The notes under the pieces were generated by a model. That model was not told the origin of the DNA and did no database searches. It was given only the letters and a program-made list of their open reading frames with translations. DNA of 64,000 nt. It comes from Sinotaia quadrata (taxonomy: Eukaryota > Mollusca > Gastropoda > Architaenioglossa > Viviparidae). The stretch lies in NCBI GenBank assembly GCA_028829895.1, contig CM054177.1, positions 42,240,664 through 42,304,663 on the forward strand. The letters are read 5' to 3'. A program made the translations under genes and the position numbers. This document shows, piece after piece, positions 1-10,626 of the stretch (within the stretch, counting starts at the first letter, position 1; each line of letters starts with the position of its first letter).

Positions 1-430
1 TGGTATGGACCATTTCGGAAAATTATGCATGCGGCTGACCTTTCGGGTCATTGAGGTCAGGTTATTTCCGGTTCACTTGCTTGACTCTTTGCGAAGACTA
101 CATTTAATGTTACACTGATGACGTCTCGACTTGTGACAAGTAATTACCATCGCACATGTTGTGTTCCTGATTGTGCTGTTGTAAGCTTCAATTTGTCCAA
201 CTTTATCATTCCATACACTTTCCAAGTGAGAAAACAATATTTAAAACTCAAGTTTGCAGCGACAAAAGCGCTCCCTTCATTTTATGTGATGGTTTACCTG
301 CATGTTAGTAAACAATTATTTTGTGGTTCATTTCGCTGAACCTTGGGAATATTAAATGGGTTTTTTATATAGTAAAGCACATTTTAAGAATTTAAATTTC
401 GTTTACAAATACATTGTATTCTGACCAATA

Positions 431-513
431 TAGATAGATAGATGGATGGATAGACAAAGAGAGAGAGAGAGAGATAAGTAGGTAGGTAGGTAGATAGATA
501 GATAGATAGATTA
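431..513. repeat. Compound microsatellite (GATA/GGAT/AG/TAGG)
   Basis: Tracts of GATA, GGAT, AG, GTAG and GATA units follow one another without a break. Simple sequence repeat, no coding potential. Confidence 0.9.
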
Positions 514-1156
514 TACTTTAGGTAATGATACTAGTTGCCGAGTAATAAATTGATAGGAATATAATTTCACTGCAATTACTAATAGTATTAGTGATTTTTA
601 TTACATACCATGCACACACATCCAATTAGCAGGTTTTCTCAATTATATATAGATGTGCATAAATAAATTATTCCTACTCAGAATTAAGTACAGTGTTAAC
701 GCTTATCTTATTATTTATAAATTATATACAACGACATCACAAAATTATCAAGACTTCTACCAATAGATGGAAAGGTAGAGTTATATTATTTACTAGTTCA
801 TTAATTTGGATTTATATTCTGGTATGGAGTGACCAGCATAACAGACTTCAAGTGGCGAGAATCCGCTGTTCTACTTAAAGGATTTTGCCATGAAGAAGTT
901 GGATTTCCACTCGGGTTTTGTGGAAAATGTATTTTTACCAAGCTATTCAGGCACGGTCGATTGTGGCTTATAATTCCGAGTGGATTAAAAGTCATTGATT
1001 ATTCAAGGGTACTGACACTTTTTCAGTGCCCACTCCCACGCCGGATGTGTTGAAAACAATATATCAGTTAACAGTGTAGGCCATCGTCACCCCATTGCTA
1101 AATAAAAATAGTAACCATACAAATTTAGAAAGTAACCACATGCTTTTGAAAACAAA

Positions 1157-1229
1157 TTAATAAGCCACGGTCTGCTAAACAGATTATTAAGCCAAGGTCT
1201 GCTAAACAGATTATTAAGCCAAGATCTAC
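1157..1229. repeat. 27-bp tandem repeat, about 2.7 copies
   Basis: The unit contains AAGCCAAGGTCTGCTAAACA and repeats head to tail inside the inverted-repeat structure at 815-2995. Confidence 0.8.
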
Positions 1230-2251
1230 TGACCTACAGAGAGAAAATTATTACAACATATTTTTAAACAAATTGACAAATAATATTTCCAAATAACTAA
1301 GATTGTACAATAAGACTTCATTTCTCACAATCTGTCAAACTGATCTTTCATTTCAGCAACTAGGAAGAATTTTTTTTTTTAAAGTTGAGACTGGCAAGTG
1401 ACAAAATTTCTGTATAATGCAATCCCCACTTCTCACAATCTGTAAGCTGGCCTTTTTGTATAAAACTGGCGAAAATAGTCAAATCGTATCCTTCACTTCA
1501 GTCCGGAAGTGCTCTTTTGCTGTTTATTTTAATGACCAATCACATCTGACGTTACGATGGCACTTAGAGAGTGTTGCTTTCATTGTCTGCGACGTATGGA
1601 GTTACAAATTAACACCGGAAGTAGCAAAAATTGGAAGCAATGGAACGTGCCACAATTATAGCCTTAAGCTCTCGTGCCAAGGAACAGCTAGAAAGTGCGT
1701 CGTAAAAGAAAAAAAGTTCGCGCACTTATTTATTAAGTTGTACCGTCGGAGAATGTTGACAGTTAACGATGGGATCTTAGCGTGGTGACAGTGATGTTCT
1801 CAGTAATAAGGGGTTAAACCTAGTACTATGACACTCCTTCGAGAAATGTCGTATTCGCTGTAAACTGATAAGATACATTGAAAGACTTGTCGTCAACGTG
1901 TAAAATAATTATGTACAACTATATGTCACATAGCGCTTTGTTCCTGTAGATATAATAAGACGTGTTCTATTGTATGAAGAACGTACCTGTTTATGTTTTT
2001 TTAAGCCGGTTTTTTACGTCAACTTGGTGCATGTTTTATGCTGCCTCCGTGAAGAATGGTGTGTATTTGGCAGTAAGTGAGCGAGCGGGCGAGTATGGAT
2101 GAGTGAGTGGATTTTATTGTAAACCAAAAAAACATTTTCTGAAAAGGAAAAAAAATGTAGCTTCAAGGAGAAACTTTATTAATTCTGAGTTGCTCGATAT
2201 TGTTGTTAATGCGTAAGGAATGTTTGTAATATACTTCGGCCGTGTATTAAA

Positions 2252-2415
2252 CCTCCTCTCATATCCAGGTATGTCAGGTATATGGTACATGCACTAATCT
2301 TCCTCTCACATCCGGGTATGTCAGGTATATGATACATGCACTGACCCTCCTCTCATACCCGGAATGGTCAGGTATATGACACATGCACTTACCCTCCACT
2401 CATATCCCAGTATGT
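2252..2415. repeat. 47-bp tandem repeat, about 3.5 copies
   Basis: CCTCTCATATCC-like starts occur at 2255, 2302 and 2349, giving a 47-bp period. Each copy contains GTCAGGTATATG and ACATGCACT. The fourth copy is degenerate. Confidence 0.8.
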
Positions 2416-3420
2416 TTACGGCATATGTAGGTAATTTTATAATCATTTATCACAGAACATACGTCATAGATATTCCAAGTTGAGTCCCATAGATATGCCC
2501 AAATTTAGTCCCCACCGACTTGACACATTCAATCCACTGAGTGTGAGATTGTTTTCATACTAGTGGCGACAAATTTGCATTCTTCTAGTGCAAGTCTGGA
2601 AGTAATAGTTCACATTTTTGCTGGTGCAGTATAATTGTTTTTCAATCTCCAGAAAAATTTTAAAAGAGAACTTATTCCGTAAATGTACGGCATAGTCTTT
2701 CTTCTGTACAGACTGGGTTATCTACCTTTCAAATCAAACTAGCTAGAGGATTGCTCTCGTGACGTCATCAGGGTCCAAACGGAATAAACTCATGCCAGTA
2801 CCCTTGAATAATCAATGACTTTTAATCCACTCGGAATTATAAGCCACAATCGACCGTGCCTGAATGGCTTGGTAAAAATAAATTTTCCACAAAACCCGAG
2901 TGGAAATCCAACTTCTTCATGGCAAAATCCTTTAAGTAGAACAGCGGATTCTCGCCACTTGAAGTTTGTTATGCTGGCCACTCCATACCAGAATAGAGAA
3001 GGAGGGAGAAAAAATAGCTTCCAACTTGAATCCATCAAAAATATATCCACCCGCTTTACAAAAATACTAGTGGAAAGACTTCGAAACGATGTTGAAATAT
3101 CGGTACTTTTATTGTCACTCACCTCAGAGCCTATGGTCAAGGACGAAGTCGTTGATTAGTTGTATCCATTTAATTAAATAACAGGCATTGTGGCATTTGT
3201 CAATAAGACACATGACAAAGATGCTCACTGAAAAATATCAAACCAGTTTGAACACATTACAGAAAATGAGTGCGGGGGAGTTGCTTGAAAAATATTTCAT
3301 TGAAATTTTGCCTTTTTTTTTTTTAGTTTGTCAAAAAGTTTGAAGACGACGCAAAACATAAGTTTATTTAGCCAGCTGTTGCTTTGGCAAACAAGTTACA
3401 GCATAAATATCTTATTTTCA

Positions 3421-4112
3421 CCCACAGACGGAGGGTGATTGAGGGTGTGCACCAAACTGGTGCGACCTTTTTACCCCCTTCCACCAGCCCTCCCGCCCTC
3501 CACCTCGAACACAATGTGATGCTGTGGGATTCCATTGGGGCACTCCCTATCAGAGGACGTCTGATGACGAAATGATCAACGCAAGTTCCAGTGGTGACGT
3601 AAAACTTCTACCGACCTCCAGCTCCTCTTATTCTCTCATTATTATAATGAGAGAATATAATATAATAATTATTATTAAAGCTCAAAGCACTTTACTATAA
3701 TTACACTTTATCTAAACCATTTAAACATATTTTTTTAAAATCCTGACGTTAATATAAGAAAACAAAATGAATTCCCGTGTAAGCAACTATAATGACAATA
3801 AATAACAAATAAATGGATATACAAAAAGAAACTGGCAAATGCAGTTTGAATAATGACAGAAGTGACTGATAATCTGACTGGTGAAAAAGATGTCTGGAAA
3901 GCACTCTTGATAGTTAGGTGGGGGATCGATAATATAATTAAAGTCACCACTGGAGCTTGCTTTGATCATTTCGTCATAATACGTTATCTGATCTGGAGTG
4001 CTCCACTGCCTCACCTTGTGTTCCGAGGTGGAGGACGGGAGGGCTGGAGGAAGGGGGTGAAATAGGACGCACCAATTCGGCGCACACCCTCAACTGCCCT
4101 CCGTCGGTGGGA
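3421..4112. repeat. Imperfect inverted repeat with about 180-bp arms
   Basis: Arm 3421-3600 matches the reverse complement of 3942-4112 at roughly 75-80% by eye. Shared landmarks are GACGGAGGG, TTGAGGGTGTGC, a C-rich CCAGCCCTCCCG tract and GACGAAATGATCAA. An AT-rich loop of about 340 bp separates the arms. This may be a MITE-like foldback element or an inverted duplication of a small genomic piece. In one frame both arms keep a similar peptide (DEMI-x-ASSSGD), so a duplicated exon fragment is also possible. Confidence 0.65.
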
Positions 4113-4560
4113 GCACTCTTGATAATGATTAGGAGCTGAAAATTGCCATGATCATGTTTTCATAATACCAGAGAAAAGGTTCACATATATATATATTTAC
4201 AAAATTACTTAGCGTCAGTTGACTGGGCATTAATTTATTTGACCTTTTGTGAGAGGGGAATCAAAGGGGAGAGCAGCCAGACTATTTGAAGTGGATGACT
4301 AATTATTTATTTATTTTTATGCTGGTAACCATGCTTATTCGATTGTGCTTTTCGTTGTTGCTGTTTATTAATTGTTATTGTTTTGTTTTGCTGCCGTGTA
4401 TTTTGTAATGGAAAAAATATTGTTTACTACTATTGCAGTAAACACTACAAAACAGATATACACAAATACATTTTCATACTGTTGAAGCTTTAATATTTTT
4501 TTAATTTTTAAATCTCACGATCATACCAACGAAACTAATCTTTCTGTTGTGTGAAATAAT

Positions 4561-4850
4561 TTTTCTTGTAAATGTCCTTAACTTTCCAGCTTCTAGCACG
4601 CAAAGATTTTAATGACTCTACAATACGTTCACAAAACTTGGCGATGTGTGAAATTTTTCTTGTAAATGTCAACTTTCCAGCCTCTTGCACGCAAGATTTT
4701 CATGACTTACATACAATACGTTCAGGAAACTTGACAATGCGTGAAATTTTTCTTGTAAATGTCAACTTTCCAACCTCTTGCAAGCAAAGACTTTAATGAT
4801 TTATGATCACGAAACTTGAAGATCTGTGAAACTTTTCTTGTAAATGCCCA
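4561..4850. repeat. About 93-bp tandem repeat, three to four copies
   Basis: The core TTTTCTTGTAAATGTC recurs near 4561, 4655, 4748 and 4833. It is followed each time by an AACTTTCCAGCCTCTTGCA-like stretch. The last copy is shorter and diverged. Confidence 0.75.
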
Positions 4851-5029
4851 TCTATGGTGAATGCCTCAGTAGCATTTTCATCCCTTTATAAATTGTCTCC
4901 ACTTCAAGAGCAGTACTCTAAATATCGTGTAACATTATGTTTCATATAAACAATGCTTCTTTTGTTAAGGTTTATGGCAGATAATCTTCCTAGCAATCAG
5001 TTTTCAAAAGACATGCTAAATTATCTCTC

Positions 5030-5870
5030 TTGATGACAGACGTGACATTAACTCCAAACAAGAAAATACACAAACCAGGAAAACCAGACACACTGACAGA
5101 AATCGAGGCTGCCTTTAAAGAATACTCAAGGGTGCTTGAGACTACTCCCTCTCTCACCCTTGTCAGGGCCAACAAGAACATCTACAGAGCCTCGAACAAC
5201 GGAAAAATCAACACAACAAAAGAAAAAGAAAAAAGACCGCTTCCCAGCATCAGCAGAGCCCAGAAAATCACAGAAGCAGCAGCTCAAGAACACCAAACAG
5301 ACGCAGACAAAAAAGAAAAAAACGACACATACCACCACCATCAACGACAACGTCAGTACAGAGAGCAACATTATCCGCAGTGGGGAATTTATCAACCACC
5401 CCATTGCGAGGACATGATACAGCTGATGCTGGACCACTTGTACTGGCCTCCTAATCCAGTCTACGCACGTCCCAACGGACACCTCCGGGGACAGTGACAA
5501 CTGCAACTACGACGAAAACAACACCAGTGAGAAGGGCGGGCGGGTTGAACATCCCGGGCGTGTGTACTCACTAGATATAGAACTGGTATGTTGCCAGCCT
5601 GGGCACAGTAAGATATCCCCACCCACCCTCTTCCCTCTAACACCGGGGACAACGACAACACCAATCACCATAGCAGTAGCCCACGGAAAACGGGCTACTA
5701 CATGCCTCTACTGGCCAGACATTAAGCGCCACGGACTCACCGGCCACCATTCATCATCGCAATTCTACAACTTTCTTGTCAACCACCCTCCATCTTCAAC
5801 TCTTTCAAAGCGGCATACCTCGTGCCAGGCAGCAAAATCGGCCTAGGCCGGATCATCATGAGACCTAGAA
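5030..5870 (+). other. A/C-rich block with open frames, origin unknown
   Basis: The + strand is unusually rich in A and C and visibly less AT-rich than the flanks. It carries a 155-codon frame (5030-5497) dominated by Lys, Gln, His and Thr, then a 94-codon frame (5562-5846) in a different phase. I see no conserved domain. The low-complexity composition means the frames may be open by chance. A decayed retroelement ORF or a fragment of a gene exon are the alternatives; nothing in the sequence decides between them. Confidence 0.3.
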
Positions 5871-7260
5871 AAATAACTTTCTGCATCTTACAGGTCAAGG
5901 GTGAATGAGGAACGTTGGCTAGGAGATTGTCCATTAAGAGATATTACAGTTTCGAAGAACATAAAAGGGGACAGAGATAGCTCCACAAAATGATGTCTCA
6001 ACGGTGGTTACAAAATGGCTCGTGCAGAGACCTTACTTATTATAGAATTTCAAAAAGTCACATCTGCGTTCACCTCGGCTGATTTGCTTCGCCCTTAATT
6101 CAGCCATGGGTGACATGTTATAATCTGAAACCAAAGCTATCTTCTAGGCTGCAAGGTAGGGTCATACCGCCTTTCCCCGAAATGGTTCTCATTTTAGAAC
6201 TAGAAATAATGTGAGAGTTGTCATTAATCGTACCAAACAGCAGTATACAAGAAGAGCTTTTGTAAGAGATGTATTGTTCTAAAAATGACGTCATTGGGTG
6301 GGGGTGGGGTGACGTTCGTCGTAAAACAATCTTCTCCTTGGCGGCCTTACGTGTACCTGTCGTCAGAGGAATGCAGTCTTCGCTCGTGAAAGGTGGTGCA
6401 CCTCCCCTTGTCGGCCCCTTGTCGGCCCCTTGTGGCGTTGTACAGGAATGCACTGAGAAATCATATTTGATAACCTATCATTGTCGTCCCGCCCGACTGC
6501 GCATTCAGGCTGCAAGGATTTGTGCAAGTGCAGCAATCACAAAAAGATCCCGTTCGCAATGCAGCCTCTTACTTCCGGGAAACGAAACCCCAGCGACATA
6601 GCTACAGCCCTGTGTCGCGGAGTACAGAGAGTTCAGAGAGTTCCCAGCCAACTTTCCTGCACCTCTCTTACTGGAATTGTCGGTGGATCATCGCTAGTGG
6701 TCACGTGTGGAAAAATTTAAAGACGCCATGATTACAATGTTCAAATTTCCCCGTCAGTGGTCCGTTCGAAATGCCAATGTAATAAATGTGTGCAACTGGG
6801 GCAGAGCTGCAGTGTGACGTATGATCGAGTGTGTCGGTCTAGACTGCGTCATTATGCGCGAACTCGACTTGACTGAAGTCAGCAAGAGCAGTGAGTTCTT
6901 GTCGTTTTGAATGGCATTTACGGTCTAACTGTGCGTCTACCGACAAACAATTAATACACCTCGTTCAAAAGAAATCATTACTGTCCCTGGCCTTTCATCT
7001 TCTCTGCCACCATTAGTTCTTGCCCCAGTTATCCTTCTCTCCCCCCTCCCCAACATCATCATGTCAGGCCGGCTGCTGTCAACCCCATGACAACTCCTAG
7101 TAGGGCAAACCACGTGGGACTTTCAATTAATCTTTGTTAAAGCCTTACGTAGTGAAAGTCACTTCAAGAGAAATCGCCATGTTTTATTTTGCTAGAATCA
7201 GCAGTCGTGCCACGTAACGGCTACAGCACGACAGCTTTGGAGTGCATATTTATATGACCA
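5871..7260. other. Intergenic stretch, no gene recognised
   Basis: Mixed-composition DNA with several ACGT-containing motifs (for example TGACGTCATT near 6287) and a small duplication of CTTGTCGGCCC near 6410-6430. The short open frames here are mutually overlapping on both strands and match nothing I know. The missing 5' exon and promoter of the downstream arrestin gene could lie in this stretch, but I could not locate them. Confidence 0.4.
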
Positions 7261-7263
7261 ATA

Positions 7264-7470
7264 AGTGACGTGCCATGTGTAGTGGTATTAGACCAGTTCT
7301 GACGTGACGTGCCATGTGTAGTGATATTAGACCAGTTCTGACGTGACGTGCCATGTGTAGTGATATTAGACAAGTTCTGACGTGACGTGCTATGTCTAGT
7401 GATATAGACAACTTCTGACGTGATATGCCATGTGTCTATTGATATTAGAACCATTTTGACATGACATGCT
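7264..7470. repeat. 39-bp tandem repeat, about five copies
   Basis: The unit begins GTGACGTGCCATGTGTAGTG and ends in TTAGACCAGTTCTGAC. The first three copies are near identical and the last two are diverged. Each unit carries a TGACGTG motif, which is CRE/E-box-like. Confidence 0.85.
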
Positions 7471-7538
7471 GCCTTATAAAACACTTCGGGAATGGCCTCG
7501 CGTTTTTGCTTTTAAGATATATATAAACATAATAAATA

Positions 7539-8107
7539 CAGGGTGACACAAAAAAACGGTCATCACCTAAACTTGAATAACTTTTGAAATAAATAATCAA
7601 CGGAGAGGAGTCGTCAGGGTTCTCCAGTGGTTCCAGCAGGATGGTGCCACCCCTCACACCTCAAATGAATCATTGGCATGGCTACAGCAGCGTTTCCCTG
7701 ACCGACTGATCAGCCACAGGAGTGACCCGGATTGGTCGCCGCATTCACCGGACTTGAACCCCCCAGATTTTTATCTCTGGGGATACCTTAAGGACAGGGT
7801 ATATGGCAACAATCCCCAGACTATCCCTGACCTGAAGGCAGCAATCACAGCAGCAATAAGAGTGATCCCAAGGAAGGAATGCGGGAGGGTCATCGAGAAT
7901 TTTGCCCGCCGGATCCAAATGTGCCTGCAGCGCCGGGGAGCTCATTTGGAGCACATTTTGGAGAGTTTTTGTTGTACAGACTTGAAACTTTGGAGATGTC
8001 TGCTACACAGGCTTGACCTAATGTAGTTAAAGTTTTGTGTCGATCTAAATAAAATTTTGGAAGTTATTCGTTTTTTGGTGATGACCGTTTTTTTTTGTGT
8101 CACCCTG
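7539..8107 (+). mobile_element. Internally deleted mariner/Tc1-superfamily transposon
   Basis: Terminal inverted repeats are clear. CAGGGTGACAC starts the left end at 7539, and its complement ends at 8107. The match runs through the CGGTCATCACC block and continues more weakly to about 50 bp. TA dinucleotides flank both ends (7537-7538 and 8108-8109), the TA target duplication typical of this superfamily. The interior keeps only the 3' part of a transposase gene. The N-terminal DNA-binding half and the first catalytic Asp are gone, so the 569-bp copy is non-autonomous. Confidence 0.9.
7608..8026 (+). pseudogene. Mariner-type transposase, C-terminal remnant
   Basis: The frame reads FQQDGATPHT, then SPDLNPPDFYLWG, the second and third catalytic Asp regions of a DDxD transposase. 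By my count 41 residues lie between the two Asp residues, suggesting a DD41D-type mariner relative rather than classic DD34D mariner or DD34E Tc1. The frame is open to the stop at 8024-8026. Without the N-terminal helix-turn-helix region and first Asp it cannot be active. It sits wholly inside the terminal inverted repeats of the element. Confidence 0.85.
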
Positions 8108-8510
8108 TACTTGTTAAGTGAACATGCATTTTAGTGCTGGCACTCATTTTTTTCATTGACTTAAATTAGCTGTATCACCCTCGATGTTACGTTCCACTAT
8201 ATCACAAGTAAACTTCTTTTTTTCCTTGACCTATTTTCTTAATATTTCATGCTGTGAGGATGCTAGGTAAGGTGGCTAAAAGTAAATCTGATCGTACAGG
8301 CGTGATTAATGTCACTGCTAATATTATATGATCATAAAGTGTATGAATTAAGTGTGGGGCAGGCAACATCACAGTCGGACAGTTGAGTGTCTGGTGAAAA
8401 ATATTGTTGCAGCATTGGTGTAGAGTTATATGTGTATGTGCGTGTGTGTATATCTGTAGGGCTCATGTGTATGCATATGCATATTTGTAGGTATATAAGT
8501 ATGCGTGTTT

Positions 8511-8608
<98 letters not shown>

Positions 8609-8642
8609 TGCATGCATGCATGCATGCGTGCGTGCGTGCGTA
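8511..8642. repeat. Compound microsatellite (TA)n(TG)n(GCAT)n(GCGT)n
   Basis: A short TA run is followed by about 80 bp of TG and then by GCAT/GCGT units. The Cys-Val or Thr-His open frames across it are artefacts of the dinucleotide repeat. Confidence 0.95.
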
Positions 8643-9107
8643 TGCTTGTGTGTATATCAGGTGAAAAAGAATGGCTAATATTTGTTTCATAATTAACACA
8701 TCATTGAAAAAAAAAGTCACATACCCTTATCTAAGCAAGCTTTTGCCTAATGGCAGTTTAGGTTCACTTTATAAGTCTAACACATTTAGACTCGTGTACA
8801 ACACTGTGTCCTTTTGACAGTATAGATTCACTTTACTCGTGTACAATACTCTTTCCTTTTAAGTAAGACTTATATCGCAAGTCGTCATAAATCACAGCAT
8901 TTTTTAAACAAAGAAAAAACCTGATTCGTTGTCAGTCTGCCTGTCGGTGACCCCAGTTGCATTTTACTTTCTTCGTTTCTCATTTTTATTCGGTTATTGT
9001 ACACTTATTGCTTCACATCTTTGACTTAAGCGCATACATGTTTGTCTAAAGCCTTCCGTTTGCGTGCTTGCATAGGTGCAGTTTTGCAGTATTTACATCG
9101 TATGACG

Positions 9108-9225
9108 GTTTAGACATCATGAGATACAAAAAGTGTAGGCTGGTTTGGACATCATGAGATACAAAAAGTGTAGGCTGGTTTAGACATCTTGAGATACAAA
9201 AAGTGTAGGCTGGTTTGGACATCTG
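9108..9225. repeat. 35-bp tandem repeat, about 3.3 copies
   Basis: The unit contains TGGTTTAGACATCATGAGAT followed by ACAAAAAGTGTAGGC. Copies differ by one or two bases. Confidence 0.9.
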
Positions 9226-9683
9226 GCTGGCTATGTTGAGGTTTATTTGGTTTGTGCTGAATAAATTACTGCGTTAAGATTTCTGATTTATAGGCTTACT
9301 TGGCTCAAAATTTTGTTTTTTCCTTTATTCCTTCAAGTCTTGTGTTTATCAAGGTATGAGTTATCATTTACTTCTGGTCTCTAAAGTGATGACCTCATCT
9401 GGTGGACGATACCTACACTCGTTAACACGTATCTCTCTCACTAAATCTTACAATCTCCACTACCACCACTACTATCCCCATCAATACTTTTGCTGAGACT
9501 TTTTTCTATTTATTAGAATCGGTTTAACTCAATCATTCTGAGGGTCATCAGAATAAACACAGAGTATTCGAATAGTAAGATAACACGAGTGAATAATGCA
9601 AAAATCATTATCAAATAAAAGTGTCCTAATTTAAACTCCTCAATGTTTAAATAAATGTCACATGAAAATATGTTATTTTAAAC

Positions 9684-9697
9684 GTGTGTGTGTGTGC

Positions 9698-9746
<49 letters not shown>
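9684..9746. repeat. (TG)n(AG)n microsatellite
   Basis: A short TG tract runs directly into about 45 bp of AG repeat. Confidence 0.95.
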
Positions 9747-9747
<1 letters not shown>

Positions 9748-9769
9748 ATGTGCTGTCCTAAACTACTTT

Positions 9770-10600
9770 TTAATGCAGAAATAAATGTCACGTACAAATA
9801 CGTTATCCTAAATTACTCTTAATGCAGAAATAAATGTCACATGAAGAAAGTTTTAATATATTGTAGAAATAAGCGTCTTTGTGCTAAGTATGCTAAAGTG
9901 TTCTGAATGCAGAAATAAATGTCAAATGTACGTGTGTTAATCTAAAGTGCTCTTAATGCAGAAATAAGTGTTCAGTGTAAATGTGCTATAATCTAAAGTG
10001 CTCTAATACAAAAATAAGTGTTATGTGTAAATGTGCTAATCTAAAGTGCTCTGAATGCAGAAATAAGTGTTCTATGTAAATGTGCTAATCTAAAGTGCTC
10101 TTAATACAGAAATAAGTGTTATGTGCAAATGTGCTAATCTAAAGTACTCTTAATACAGAAATAAGTGTTCTGTGTAAATGTGCTAATCTAAAGTGCTCTT
10201 AATACTGAAATAAATGCCTATGTAAGTTTACCTGTCTAAAGTACTCTTAATACAGAAATAAATGTATTTGTAAGTTAACCAATCTAAAGTACTCTCAATG
10301 TAGAAATAAATATCTATGTAAGTTTACCAGTCTAAAGTACTCTTAATACAGAAATAAATGTCTATGTTTACCAGTCTAAAGTGCTCTTAAATGTGTGTAA
10401 GTGTTCCTGTCTATAGCACTCTTTATATAGAAGTAAATGTCTATGTAAGTGTGCTCTTAATGCAGAAATCCAGAATTAATTAAATATCGTTATGTACGTG
10501 TGCTAGTCTAAAGTACTCTTAATGCAGGAATTAATATCGCATGTAAGTGTGCCAGTCTAAGTAATCTTTATTCAGAAGTAAATATCGTTTGTAAGTTTGC
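9770..10600. repeat. Large degenerate minisatellite, about 49-bp unit
   Basis: About sixteen diverged copies of a unit containing CTAAAGTGCTCTTAATGCAG and AAATAAGTGT cover the stretch just upstream of the first recognised arrestin exon. Each unit has a short pyrimidine-poor TTAATGCAG that weakly resembles a 3' splice site. The true acceptor at 10626 is not part of the array. Confidence 0.85.
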
Positions 10601-10626
10601 TAAATATTCATTATATGTACACCTAG

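Larger units (their letters stand above)
815..2995. repeat. Inverted-repeat structure with about 203-bp arms
   Basis: The left arm (815-1017) and right arm (2793-2995) are reverse complements, about 97% identical by eye. The outer ends match exactly (TATTCTGGTATGGAG on the left, its complement on the right). The 1.8 kb between them is unique-looking DNA with a short 27-bp tandem repeat, a 47-bp tandem repeat and no recognisable protein; the longest open frame (1417-1788) resembles nothing I know. No clear target-site duplication is visible. This could be a non-autonomous DNA element with long terminal inverted repeats, or two insertions of one small repeat in opposite orientation. Confidence 0.75.

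Noticed and set aside
829..1053. Matching 60-110-codon frames in both inverted arms (815-1017, 2793-2995)
   Set aside because: Both strands are open in both arms and the arms are DNA duplicates, so the shared peptide is explained by DNA identity rather than selection.
1417..1788. 123-codon frame inside the inverted-repeat structure
   Set aside because: No recognisable domain, no splice or initiation context, and composition like the surrounding DNA.
8332..8720. Cys-Val and Thr-His open frames on both strands
   Set aside because: They are translations of a (TG)n microsatellite.
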